In this document: one piece after another, positions 27,852 through 37,238 of the stretch | How the letters are laid out: every line of letters starts with the position of its first letter | Position numbering within the stretch: the first letter of the stretch is position 1 | Origin: Pseudovibrio exalbescens DSM 16456 | GTDB lineage: Bacteria; Pseudomonadota; Alphaproteobacteria; Rhizobiales; Stappiaceae | NCBI RefSeq assembly: GCF_000422785.1 | Contig: NZ_AUGS01000005.1 | Coordinates: forward strand, 124,001 to 188,000 | Reading direction: 5' to 3' | DNA length: 64,000 bases | Made by a program: the position numbers and the translations under genes | Notes under the pieces: model-generated | Database searches by the model: none | The model's input: the letters and a program-made list of their open reading frames with translations, nothing else | What the model was told of the DNA's origin: nothing

Positions 27852-30800
27852 TCAGAAGAAAGATCGACGTTGCCACCAACCGGTGCGGCGGGGCGCATCG
27901 TTGTTGACCTCAATGCTCTGATCGGCCTTGACCGTTTCGCTGGTGACGACAGGCTCGGAAGGCGTTTTGGCTTCCTCCTTTGTGGTGTCTTCATCAGCTT
28001 TGGGCTCAATTGCTCCGTTGCCTGCCGGCTCCGGCGATGAGGCTTCTTTTGAGGTTACATCCTCGTCCACATCACCTGTGGTATCGGTGCCCGGTGTGGC
28101 AGCAGCGATGCTCTGGTCCTCATCGGCAGCTTGAGACGCTTGTGCTACCGGTTCGGGCTTGTCAGTCTGTGATCCCGCTTGATCGTTGCTTTCTGTCGCA
28201 GCTGCTGGTTCTACAGCCAGCGGTTCCTGCGAAGATACAGGGTTGTCCTCAGCGGAAACAGGGCCAGCCTCTACCTGATCGGCATCTGCCGCCTTTGCTG
28301 TTTCGGTTGCCACTGGTTGTTCAGTGGTCGCCGGCAGATGAACTTCCGGTTCCTTGATCTCTATGATCTGAACAGGCGCCGGGCGATCGAGCGCAGTTGA
28401 GTGAGCAACCTGGGCTTCTTGTCCATGGTCTGCTTCGGCGTCCGCCGCGATATCGTCGCTTTTTGCCTCGTCCGAGTCTGGTCTGGCATCCACCTTTGAG
28501 GTTTCACCGTCAGTCTCGCCTGCTTGCGTGGCAGACAGGTTCGGATCGGTGCTGGCCTGCTGATCAGCCTCAGCTGTTGTGGCTTCAGCTTCAACGTTTG
28601 CATCGTTGGCGCCTGAGGCGTTTTCATCCTGCGCGTCGGCGCTCGCAGCTACTGCCTCATCATCACCTTGTTCACGGCGATTGTTTCGACGGCTGCGACG
28701 GCCTCCTCGGCGTCCCCGACGACGGCGACGGCGGCGATCATCTTCCTGCTCGGACTTGTCGTCGCTACTGGTTTCCTGCGCTTCCGCATCTGCGGACTCA
28801 TCACCGTCTGCTTCTCCGTTTTCGGAGGCATCGGTGTCAGTATCGCCGTTGTCCTGCGAGGCGGCTACGGTGTCTTGCTCGTCGTCACGGTTGCGACGGC
28901 GACGGCGACGACGGCGGCGACGGCCGGATTTCTCCTCGGCTTGGTCGGTGTCATCCTCGCTCGCCTCAACTTCATCCACTTCGGCTTCTACAACGTCTTC
29001 TTCTTCAAATTCGTCAACTGACGGCATTGAATCCGGCTGAGCGGATACAGGCAAAGCCTGCAAACGGGGTGTCAGGCTGACTGGCTCACCCCGATCAATG
29101 GAGAAATGCTCGCCATCAATGGTGTCGTCGGCCTGAATGATGACCCGCGCTCCGAACCGTTGTTCGTAGGCAATCAGGTGATCTCGTTTCTGATTGAGCA
29201 CATAAAGTGCCACTTCGGATGGCGTGCGAACAATCAGGTCGTGACTTGCATTGCGCATCAGTTGTTCTTCAACAGAACGCAGTATGTGCAAGGACAAAGA
29301 TTCAACCGAGCGCACAATGCCCGACCCGCGGCAATGCGGGCACACCACGCTGGAGCTTTCCAGCACGCCGGTGCGCAGTCTCTGACGAGACATTTCCAGA
29401 AGCCCGAAATGGGAAATGCGACCAACCTGAATGCGCGCGCGGTCTGCCTTCAGGCATTCCTTGAGCTTGCGCTCGACAGCACGGTTGTTGCGGCCTTCTT
29501 CCATATCGATGAAGTCAATCACAACAAGACCGGCCAGATCGCGCAGACGCAACTGCCGTGCGATTTCTTCTGCCGCTTCCATGTTGGTGGCAAGTGCCGT
29601 GTCTTCGATGTTCTGCTCGCGGGTTGCCTTGCCCGAGTTCACATCAATGGATACCAGCGCTTCTGTCTGGTTGATGACGATGTAGCCACCGGACTTGAGC
29701 GTGACTTCCGGCGAGAACATGGCATCCAGCTGTGCTTCCACGCCGAACCGGTTGAAGATCGGTACCGGATCCCGGTAGGGCTGCACGTTTTTGGAGTGGC
29801 TGGGCATCAGCATCCGCATGAAGTTTTTGGCTTCACGATAGGCGTCATCGCCAGACACAAGAACCTGATCGATGTCCTTGTTGTAAAGGTCGCGAATGGA
29901 GCGCTTGATGAGGCTGCCTTCCTCATAAACGAGGTTGGGGGCAGTGGTCGTCAACGTCAGTTCGCGAACATTCTCCCACAGGCGCATCAGGTACTCGAAA
30001 TCCCGCCGAATTTCCGCTTTCGTGCGGCTTGCACCAGCGGTGCGCAAAATAACGCCCATACCTTCCGGCACGCCCAGATCATGAGCGATCTCCTTGAGGC
30101 GCTTGCGATCCGTTGGCTTGGTGATCTTGCGCGAAATCCCGCCACCACGGTCGGTGTTCGGCATCAGAACGGAATAGCGACCCGCCAGAGACAGATAGGT
30201 TGTCAGAGCTGCGCCCTTGTTGCCGCGCTCTTCCTTGACCACCTGTACCAGCAAGAGCTGGCGGCGCTTGATTACTTCCTGAATTTTGTATTTGTCACGC
30301 AGACGGCGCGCGCGTTCCGGAACGCCTTCGAAATCGTCGTCATCACCGCCCGTGTCCGAAACATCCTCGGAATCGGAGGTTGCGCGGTTTTCGTTTTCGT
30401 CGTTGTTGTTGCGCTTGCGGCGTGGTCTGCGGCGTGAACCACGACCCCGGCGACGGCGACCGGACTGGTTGTCCTGATCGTCGCTTGCCGATGCCTCTTC
30501 TTCATCGTCATCGGCGGCGTCGTCGCTGTCCTCGTCGTCATCTGAATCGTTGTCGTCGGATGCGTCATCCTCTGACATTTCCTCAGAAGCGTCAGCATTC
30601 CCGTCGGTGTCATCTTCCTCGTGGTTGCCGGATTTGCGCGCGGTTACTGCCTCCGAAGATGACTCTTCATCGGAGTTGTCAGAGTTTTCATCGTCTTCGT
30701 CATCACCCGGGGTGATTTCTTCAAAGCCGTCTTCGTCGACAGGAGCGTCCAGACTGGAAAGATCGTCGTCCTCCGAATTTTCATCGTCTTCGTCGATGTC

Positions 30801-31187
30801 TTCAGAGATTACGGTGTCATCATCTTCACTGCGCCGGGCTGCCGCGCGCTTGGCTTCTTCCTGTTCGCGGCGTTCACGATCGCGCTGATGGGCGGCCGCT
30901 TCTTCTGCGAGCTGGCGTTCCAGTGCTTCGCGATCTGCCTTTGGCAGCTGATAGTAATCCGGGTGGATTTCACTAAACGCGAGAAACCCGTGTCTGTTGC
31001 CTCCGTATTCGACGAATGCCGCCTGAAGAGATGGTTCTACTCGTGTAACCTTGGCTAAATAAATATTGCCGCGTAATTGCTTTCTGTTTGCCGCTTCAAA
31101 GTCGAATTCTTCAACCCGATTCCCGCGTACGACCGTCACCCGGGTCTCTTCCGGGTGGGTCGCGTCTATCAGCATCTTGTTTGCCAT
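27852..31187 (-). CDS. rne: Ribonuclease E (RNA degradosome scaffold)
   Basis: Endoribonuclease initiating mRNA decay and rRNA/tRNA processing. The 1111-residue product starts MANKMLIDATHPEETRV. The S1 domain is interrupted by a very acidic, low-complexity insert at about residues 110-280, a known alphaproteobacterial trait. The catalytic DNase-I-like core has VSIDVNSGKA and VIDFIDMEE near residues 500-560, and the Zn-link is CPHCRGSG near 620. The C-terminal ~400 residues are disordered, with Arg blocks and acidic repeats for degradosome and RNA binding. The end RRTGWWQRRSFF matches the GWW motif that recruits PNPase in Caulobacter. The long leader suggests autoregulation. Confidence 0.96.
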   Translation of the reverse strand: MANKMLIDATHPEETRVTVVRGNRVEEFDFEAANRKQLRGNIYLAKVTRVEPSLQAAFVEYGGNRHGFLAFSEIHPDYYQLPKADREALERQLAEEAAAHQRDRERREQEEAKRAAARRSEDDDTVISEDIDEDDENSEDDDLSSLDAPVDEDGFEEITPGDDEDDENSDNSDEESSSEAVTARKSGNHEEDDTDGNADASEEMSEDDASDDNDSDDDEDSDDAADDDEEEASASDDQDNQSGRRRRGRGSRRRPRRKRNNNDENENRATSDSEDVSDTGGDDDDFEGVPERARRLRDKYKIQEVIKRRQLLLVQVVKEERGNKGAALTTYLSLAGRYSVLMPNTDRGGGISRKITKPTDRKRLKEIAHDLGVPEGMGVILRTAGASRTKAEIRRDFEYLMRLWENVRELTLTTTAPNLVYEEGSLIKRSIRDLYNKDIDQVLVSGDDAYREAKNFMRMLMPSHSKNVQPYRDPVPIFNRFGVEAQLDAMFSPEVTLKSGGYIVINQTEALVSIDVNSGKATREQNIEDTALATNMEAAEEIARQLRLRDLAGLVVIDFIDMEEGRNNRAVERKLKECLKADRARIQVGRISHFGLLEMSRQRLRTGVLESSSVVCPHCRGSGIVRSVESLSLHILRSVEEQLMRNASHDLIVRTPSEVALYVLNQKRDHLIAYEQRFGARVIIQADDTIDGEHFSIDRGEPVSLTPRLQALPVSAQPDSMPSVDEFEEEDVVEAEVDEVEASEDDTDQAEEKSGRRRRRRRRRRNRDDEQDTVAASQDNGDTDTDASENGEADGDESADAEAQETSSDDKSEQEDDRRRRRRRGRRGGRRSRRNNRREQGDDEAVAASADAQDENASGANDANVEAEATTAEADQQASTDPNLSATQAGETDGETSKVDARPDSDEAKSDDIAADAEADHGQEAQVAHSTALDRPAPVQIIEIKEPEVHLPATTEQPVATETAKAADADQVEAGPVSAEDNPVSSQEPLAVEPAAATESNDQAGSQTDKPEPVAQASQAADEDQSIAAATPGTDTTGDVDEDVTSKEASSPEPAGNGAIEPKADEDTTKEEAKTPSEPVVTSETVKADQSIEVNNDAPRRTGWWQRRSFF

Positions 31188-31836
31188 GAATGCAGTTCTC
31201 CACGACCCACCAGGATGGTCGGCGCAGCCGGCGCTCGAGCCTCTTGATTGTTCCGGGGGTCGCTATTGTGTCGTTGTTAAAAACTGAAGGGGAGGGGCGG
31301 CGACGCGCTGCACTCAACAGACCACTGGGCAACGCACAGGGTGCCCCGGTATCTGTAGTCAGTGTTTTCAAATTGGCGCGCATCTTGTTCAAACCGCGTG
31401 ACCTCGAATTCTGTGGGCCCTGCCTTGAATGCAGGGGCCGAGCCACTGTCATGTGCCCGGCAATAAGGGTATTCCTTTGATCTCGCGTCTTGATTTTCAG
31501 GAGAGTGCCCGAAAATCGATCCCGAGGATCTCGGAGTGTTATCTACATGTTTTTGCAGACCGGATGTCTGCAAAGCGTACTCATTCCATATTCGTTTCCA
31601 TAAAACCGCTTCGCGGGAGAGGCCTTCATGCTAACTAAGCGGCATACGGGGCTCCCCGGATTCGCGGTATCTGGAGACGGTGTTTTCCCTTTCGCCCAGA
31701 ATGACGCGATTTTCCGCGAAAACCCTTAGGCGGGAAGGGTGATTGCTCCTTGTTTCAAGAGGCAATCAGAAACCTGACATGTTCTTTTACGATCCGTAGA
31801 GCGACTTGGCAAGTTTGGGAAAATCGAACTCTTAGT
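31188..31836 (-). promoter_or_regulatory. Long rne 5' leader with several hairpins
   Basis: About 650 bp before rne carries no gene. Three inverted repeats can form hairpins on the rne side. TTTGCAGAC / GTCTGCAAA is a perfect 9-bp pair with a 5-nt loop at 31552-31574. CCGAG-GAT-CTCGG lies at 31522-31534. CCCTGC / GCAGGG lies at 31418-31436, with flanking GG/CC pairs. rne mRNA leaders are known autoregulatory substrates of RNase E in other bacteria; here this is inference, and the rne start site is not located. Confidence 0.45.
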
Positions 31837-31865
31837 TTGACACAGGCGATTTAGTAGGGTGTTAA
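31837..31865 (+). promoter_or_regulatory. Candidate promoter of amiC
   Basis: A perfect TTGACA box is separated by 17 bp from TGTTAA, a weak -10, about 130 bp before the chosen amiC start. Confidence 0.45.
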
Positions 31866-31997
31866 GGGGAAGAAAAGTGGTTAACGCTTAAAAAAGCGCG
31901 GTTTGATCACAATTTGCGAGTATCACAATCCACGATGCAATCTGGGTGTCGGGCGTCCGCTCTCGTGCCGGTGCTCATGCTTTGTGAGGAGGGGCAT

Positions 31998-33284
31998 TTG
32001 AACTCAGACCTGCAATGCCACGATCGGGCGGTATGTGCGCAGAGGCTGAGCGCGGCGCTTTGGAGCGTCCTTGCTGGGTTTGTTGCACTTTTAATTTTTG
32101 TTTCGGGCGTAGTGCCAGCAGCAGCAATCGAGCCGCCGGAGCGGGCCGAAATTGTTGATGCGCGAGTGGCTGGCGATGACACGCGCACCCGGTTCATTCT
32201 GGATATGGACCAGGAAATCGACTACCACGTGTCTTTCATTGCTGATCCGTACCGCGTGGTGATTGACCTGCCGGAGGTCGAATTCTCTTTCAGCGACACC
32301 TTCAAGGCCGAGGGGCGAGGGTTGGTGTCTTCCTGGCGCTACGGGCAAGTGTTCGTGGGGCGCTCACGGGTCGTCCTTGATCTGACTGGCCCCGTGCGAC
32401 TCGACAAATCCTTTTTGCTGCCAGGCGTACAAGACCAGCCAACCCGGTTGGTGCTTGATCTGGTTGAGGCGCCACGTGAGGCCTTTCAAAAACAAGCGGA
32501 GGAGTTTGCGCTCGGCCTGCGCCCCCAGCGCAGTGGCAAGTCTGACAGGGTCGTGACAGCAGCAGAAAAACGCAGCGATCGCATTACCATTGTAATTGAT
32601 CCCGGACATGGTGGCATCGACTCAGGGGCCGTTGGCGATACCGGCACACTTGAAAAAAACATCGTATTGAATTTCGGTCGCTACCTGAAAGAGCAGTTGG
32701 AGGCGGAAGGGCACTATGCCGTACACCTGACGCGGGATGATGATCGTTTCATCCCTCTGCGTGGGCGTGTCAATATTGCCAAGGAGCTTGAGGCGGATCT
32801 ATTCATCTCCGTCCATGCCGACTCCATCTTGCGCGGATCAGAAACGGTACGGGGTGCAAGCATCTATACCCTGTCGGAACGCGCGTCGGACCGCATGGCC
32901 GCAGAGCTGGCAAAGCGCGAGAACCGCTCTGACCTTCTGGCAGGCGTCAATCTGGAGGAAGAGCCGGACGAGGTGAGCGATATTCTTGTGGATCTGGCGC
33001 GCCGGGAAGCGAAGAATTTTTCCATCTATTTCGCGCGGCTGGCTGTTGAAGAATTGAAAAGCGCCACGAAGCTGATCAACAATCCGTTGCGCTCCGCCGG
33101 GTTCCAAGTGCTGAAAAGCTACGATATTCCCTCGGTTTTGATAGAGCTCGGTTTTCTTTCCAATTCGTTAGATGAAAAAATGCTAGGCTCGGACGAATGG
33201 CGCGACCGGGTATCGTCAGCATTGGTGCAGGCGATCAATTCTTTTTTCAAGGCGCGCATTGCGCAGAATGTAGAGCGCGATTAA
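31998..33284 (+). CDS. amiC: N-acetylmuramoyl-L-alanine amidase (AMIN + Amidase_3)
   Basis: Periplasmic zinc amidase that cleaves the peptide from the glycan for daughter-cell separation. The 428-residue product has a signal/anchor segment (SVLAGFVALLIFVSGVVPAA), an AMIN domain (residues about 50-165), and a C-terminal Amidase_3 domain. Zn ligands and catalytic groups are in VIDPGHGGIDSGA, LEKNIVLNF, and FISVHADS, with ELGFLSN near the end. No ATG has a good ribosome-binding site. TTG is preferred because GAGGAGGGG lies just upstream; an ATG seven codons earlier is the alternative. mrcA follows. Confidence 0.93.
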   Translation: MNSDLQCHDRAVCAQRLSAALWSVLAGFVALLIFVSGVVPAAAIEPPERAEIVDARVAGDDTRTRFILDMDQEIDYHVSFIADPYRVVIDLPEVEFSFSDTFKAEGRGLVSSWRYGQVFVGRSRVVLDLTGPVRLDKSFLLPGVQDQPTRLVLDLVEAPREAFQKQAEEFALGLRPQRSGKSDRVVTAAEKRSDRITIVIDPGHGGIDSGAVGDTGTLEKNIVLNFGRYLKEQLEAEGHYAVHLTRDDDRFIPLRGRVNIAKELEADLFISVHADSILRGSETVRGASIYTLSERASDRMAAELAKRENRSDLLAGVNLEEEPDEVSDILVDLARREAKNFSIYFARLAVEELKSATKLINNPLRSAGFQVLKSYDIPSVLIELGFLSNSLDEKMLGSDEWRDRVSSALVQAINSFFKARIAQNVERD

Positions 33285-33480
33285 ACAGTTGAGCGCCGCC
33301 TGACACGCCGAGACGTCTCATCATTGCCATATTAGCGAGCGATGACGGGGCTCATACGAAGCGGTGCGCGGTTGCAGGTGGGGGCTGCCTACGAGCAGCA
33401 CGAGTGGTACAGCCGCAACCACGCCGCGGAACGAGACACACGCACGGAATGTTTGCGGGATTTGGAGACGAGCCCGAAAG

Positions 33481-35931
33481 ATGAAGTTTTTAGTGAGAGC
33501 TTTTGGATACTTGTTTGGCATAGCAGTGGTTTTCGGGCTGATTGCTGCTGCTGGCCTCTGGATGTATCTGAACAAGATGTCCGAAGATCTGCCTGACTTT
33601 ACAGCGCTGCAGACCTACGAACCACCGGTGATGACACGCGTTCATGCCGCAGATGGCCAGTTGATGGATGAGTTTGCGCGCGAACGGCGGCTCTATCTAC
33701 CCATTCAGGCTATTCCTGATCAGTTGAAAAACGCATTTATTTCGGCTGAGGACAAGAATTTCTATCACCACATTGGCATTGATCCGCAGGGCATTTTGCG
33801 TGCGGTGGTAACCAATATTCGCAATCGCGGCAGTGGCCGACGTCTGGTTGGTGCGTCGACCATTACACAACAGGTGGCCAAGAACTTCCTTCTGACCAAC
33901 GAAGTGTCTTACGAACGCAAGATCAAGGAAGCGTTGTTGGCACTGCGCATGGAGCAGACCTATTCCAAGGATCACATCCTTGAGCTCTACCTCAATGAAA
34001 TTTACCTGGGTGTCGGGGCTTATGGTGTCGGTGCGGCCTCTCTGATCCTATTCGACAAGTCGGTTCACGAGCTTACGCTTGAAGAAATGGCGTACCTTGC
34101 AGCGCTGCCAAAGGGCCCCGCCAATTACCATCCGTTCCGGTATCGGGATCGGGCGATCGAACGCCGTAACTGGGTCATTGATCGCATGGTTGAAAATGGC
34201 TTCGTGGAGCCTCAGGAAGCTGCAGAAGCCAAAGCCAAGCCTTTGAATGTGAAGCTGCGCTCCACCGGCACCCGACTGGCCGGGGCCGAATACTTCTCCG
34301 AAGCGGTACGCCGGGAACTGGCGGATCAATATGGTGAAGAGCGCCTTTATGAAGGCGGATTGTCCGTTCGCACATCGCTGAATCCAAAGATGCAGGTTGT
34401 TGCCCGAAAAGCGCTGATGGATGGTTTGATTGCTTTTGATCGCCAGCGGGGCAAATGGCGTGGGCCGATCACGACACTGGAGATAAACTCCAATGATTGG
34501 GGCCCACAACTGGCCGAGGTTGAGCGGCTGGACGATGTGCCGGAATGGACAACGGCTATTGTGCTGTCGACTTCCAATGAGAACGCAATCGTAGGCATTC
34601 GCCCGGAAACTCTGGATGGTGGCAAACTCTCGACAGACCGGGTTCGTGCGCGACTTTCTCTGGACGACATGAAATGGGCCCGCGTCAATGGGCGGTCGCC
34701 GCGGAACGTGCAAGAAGTCTTGAATCCGGGTGATGTGGTCTATGTGGAGAATACGGCTGGTGACCAGTACGAACTGCGTCAGGTTCCCGAGGTCTCCGGT
34801 GCACTGGTTGCAATGGATCCGCATTCCGGTCGTGTGCTTGCCATGGTTGGCGGCTTCAGTTTTGACCAAAGTGAGTTCAACCGCGCTACCCAGGCGTGGC
34901 GTCAGCCCGGTTCGGTGTTCAAGCCGTTCGTCTATGCAACAGCGCTTGACAATGGCTATACGCCGTCTTCCGTGGTACTGGACGCTCCGGTCGAGATTGA
35001 GCAGGGGCCGGGTCTGGATATCTGGCGGCCGCAGAACTACGGCGGCAAATTTTATGGGCCATCCACCTTGCGGACCGGTATTGAGCTGTCACGTAACGTG
35101 ATGACAGTTCGGCTGGCACAGGACATGACCATGGAGCTGGTGTCGCAGTATGCTGAAAGCTTTGGCATTTACGACGATCTCACGCCGGTTCTTTCCATGT
35201 CGCTGGGTGCTGGCGAAACCACCGTCCTGCGCATGACCAATGCCTTTTCTATGATTGCCAATGGCGGGCGTCGGGTGCAACCAACATTCATTGACCGCAT
35301 TCAGGACCGATATGGCAAGACCATTTATCGTAATGAACAGCTGATCTGTGATGCGTGTGCGACTGCCGAGTGGAACGGGCAAGAAGAGCCTGATCTGATC
35401 GACACCCGTGAGCAGGTATTGGACCCGATGACCGCGTATCAGATCACCTCCATGATGGAAGGTGTGGTGCAACGTGGTACCGCCACTTCAGTGAAGGCGG
35501 TGGGCCGCCCGGTTGCGGGCAAGACCGGTACCACCAATGATGAGAAGGACGCTTGGTTTGTCGGTTTCACACCGGATCTGACTGTCGGCGTTTATGTTGG
35601 CTATGACACTCCGCGCCGTATGGGACGGGGGGCAACCGGTGGCCGAATTGCGGCCCCGATCTTCACCGAGTTCATGCAGCAAGCTCTGGCGGGAACGCCG
35701 CCTGTGGAATTCCGTGTGCCATCCGGGTTGCAGCTGATCCCGATCAACCGGCGTACGGGCCTTCGGGCAAATCCGGGTGAGCCGGGGACCATTCTGGAAG
35801 CCTTTAAGCCGGGCACTGCACCGCCGGACAGCTATTCCGTCATCGGGTTCGAAGACGAAATCGGCACGTATCGTGAGCTTTCACCCGAGGCTGGTGAAGC
35901 GGTGATGCGCGGAACGGGTGGTCTGTATTAG
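33481..35931 (+). CDS. mrcA: Penicillin-binding protein 1A (bifunctional transglycosylase/transpeptidase)
   Basis: Inner-membrane class A PBP polymerising and cross-linking peptidoglycan. The 816-residue product has an N-terminal TM helix (FGIAVVFGLIAAAGLWMYL). The GT51 domain carries SAEDKNFYHHIGID near residue 88 and STITQQVAKN near 125. An insert and OB-like region follow. The transpeptidase domain has the nucleophile Ser in PGSVFKPFVY near 482 (SxxK), SLGAGETT, and the KTG box in VAGKTGTTNDEKDAWFVG near 680. The start was moved to MKFLVRAF, where the membrane helix begins. It lies between amiC and prfB. Confidence 0.96.
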   Translation: MKFLVRAFGYLFGIAVVFGLIAAAGLWMYLNKMSEDLPDFTALQTYEPPVMTRVHAADGQLMDEFARERRLYLPIQAIPDQLKNAFISAEDKNFYHHIGIDPQGILRAVVTNIRNRGSGRRLVGASTITQQVAKNFLLTNEVSYERKIKEALLALRMEQTYSKDHILELYLNEIYLGVGAYGVGAASLILFDKSVHELTLEEMAYLAALPKGPANYHPFRYRDRAIERRNWVIDRMVENGFVEPQEAAEAKAKPLNVKLRSTGTRLAGAEYFSEAVRRELADQYGEERLYEGGLSVRTSLNPKMQVVARKALMDGLIAFDRQRGKWRGPITTLEINSNDWGPQLAEVERLDDVPEWTTAIVLSTSNENAIVGIRPETLDGGKLSTDRVRARLSLDDMKWARVNGRSPRNVQEVLNPGDVVYVENTAGDQYELRQVPEVSGALVAMDPHSGRVLAMVGGFSFDQSEFNRATQAWRQPGSVFKPFVYATALDNGYTPSSVVLDAPVEIEQGPGLDIWRPQNYGGKFYGPSTLRTGIELSRNVMTVRLAQDMTMELVSQYAESFGIYDDLTPVLSMSLGAGETTVLRMTNAFSMIANGGRRVQPTFIDRIQDRYGKTIYRNEQLICDACATAEWNGQEEPDLIDTREQVLDPMTAYQITSMMEGVVQRGTATSVKAVGRPVAGKTGTTNDEKDAWFVGFTPDLTVGVYVGYDTPRRMGRGATGGRIAAPIFTEFMQQALAGTPPVEFRVPSGLQLIPINRRTGLRANPGEPGTILEAFKPGTAPPDSYSVIGFEDEIGTYRELSPEAGEAVMRGTGGLY

Positions 35932-35966
35932 ACCGGAAATCCCATAGTGATGATTGCATTGGTTTT

Positions 35967-35990
35967 GGAGGGCGATTAATGTCGCCCTCC
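35967..35990 (+). repeat. 9-bp hairpin between mrcA and prfB
   Basis: GGAGGGCGA / TCGCCCTCC with a 6-nt loop, 36 bp past mrcA. No T tract follows, so termination is uncertain; it may instead protect the mrcA mRNA end or partly attenuate into prfB. Confidence 0.5.
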
Positions 35991-36050
35991 ATTCATATGG
36001 GCATATGGACCCCTTGGTCCATGACACTAGAATAAGTAGAGAGGTATCCG

Positions 36051-37182
36051 ATGCGCGCCGAAATGGAGGCCATCGTCGACGAAATCAAGCAGGCCATAAG
36101 CCTGCTGAGGAGGCATCTTTGACTGGGACGTTGCGCTTGTCCGTCTAGATGAACTTAACGCTCTGTCCGAAGATCCGGATTTGTGGAGCGACCCTGCCAA
36201 CGCGCAGAAGCTGATGAAGGAACGTCAGCACCTTGATGACAGTATCTCCGGTATTCGGAAACTGGAGCAGGACCTGGCCGATAACCTCGAGCTCATCGAG
36301 ATGGGCGAGATGGAAGACGATCAGGATGTCATCCAGGAAGCGGAAACGGCTCTCAAGGAGATGCTGGGTACCGTGAACAAGCTGCAATTGCAATCGCTCC
36401 TGTCTGGTGAGGCCGACGGTAACGACACCTATGTTGAAATCAACTCGGGTGCCGGTGGAACGGAAAGCCAGGATTGGGCGAGCATGCTGTTGCGCATGTA
36501 TCGGCGCTGGGGTGAGCAGCAAGGCTTCAAAGTGGAGCTGATGGAATACAATGATGGCGAAGAAGCCGGCATCAAGTCAGCTACATTGCTGATGAAAGGC
36601 GAAAACGCGTATGGGTGGATGAAGACCGAGTCTGGCGTTCATCGCCTAGTTCGCATTTCGCCTTATGACAGCAACGCTCGCCGCCATACCAGCTTTGCAT
36701 CCGTTTGGGTCTACCCGGTTGTTGATGACAGCATCAACATCGAGATCAACGAAAGCGATTGCCGGATTGATACCTACCGTGCCTCCGGTGCGGGTGGACA
36801 GCACGTCAACACGACCGATTCCGCTGTACGCATCACGCATATGCCCACGGGTATCGTCGTGCAGTGCCAGAGCGAGCGCTCTCAGCACAAGAACCGCGCG
36901 ACGGCCTGGAACATGTTGAAGGCTCGTCTTTACGAAGCGGAGTTGCAGCGTCGTGAGGAAGAGGCCAACAAGGAAGCTTCCTCCAAGACCGATATCGGGT
37001 GGGGGCACCAGATCCGCTCCTACGTGCTGCAACCTTATCAGCTGGTCAAGGACCTGAGGACAGGGGTGGAGAGCACCGCGCCGCAGGACGTGCTTGATGG
37101 CGACGTGACGAAGTTCATGGAAGCTGCTCTGGCGCAGCGGGCCTTCGGTACCGGCGATCAAGTGATTGAAGACGTTGAATGA
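36051..37182 (+). CDS. prfB: Peptide chain release factor 2, with programmed +1 frameshift
   Basis: Recognises UAA and UGA stops and triggers peptide release. A 23-codon zero-frame ORF (starting [14 protein letters not shown]) ends at an in-frame TGA at 36120-36122. Shifting +1 at CTT reads on as [13 protein letters not shown] and continues for 353 residues, giving a 376-residue RF2. The GGQ catalytic motif is in [18 protein letters not shown]. The codon-recognition loop reads SPY in [12 protein letters not shown], where E. coli has SPF. A gene call starting inside at a TTG would miss the true N-terminus. It ends at a strong terminator shared with the converging M23 gene. Confidence 0.96.
36108..36123 (+). 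promoter_or_regulatory. Programmed +1 frameshift site of prfB
   Basis: AGGAGG, then CAT CTT TGA C, with the spacing of the E. coli site. The internal Shine-Dalgarno, slippery CTT and weak TGA-C stop together set RF2-dependent autoregulation: low RF2 lets ribosomes slip, while high RF2 terminates at the TGA. Confidence 0.95.
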
Positions 37183-37199
37183 TTACTCGTTGAAAGAAG

Positions 37200-37228
37200 A
37201 AAAAGGCCCCGGTGTTGGGGCCTTTTTT
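37200..37228 (+). terminator. Intrinsic terminator of prfB
   Basis: AAAAGGCCCC / GGGGCCTTTT stem with a 6-nt loop, followed by T; sits between converging prfB and the M23 gene. Confidence 0.92.
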
Positions 37229-37238
37229 ATGTCCAGGA

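Noticed and set aside
29106-30437. 443-codon frame on the plus strand opposite rne
   Set aside because: Antisense to the conserved RNase E core, with no ribosome-binding site and no recognisable domain.
30440-30850. Highly repetitive acidic codon tract in rne as a possible tandem DNA repeat
   Set aside because: It is low-complexity Asp/Glu/Ser coding sequence inside the RNase E S1 insert, not an exact DNA repeat array.
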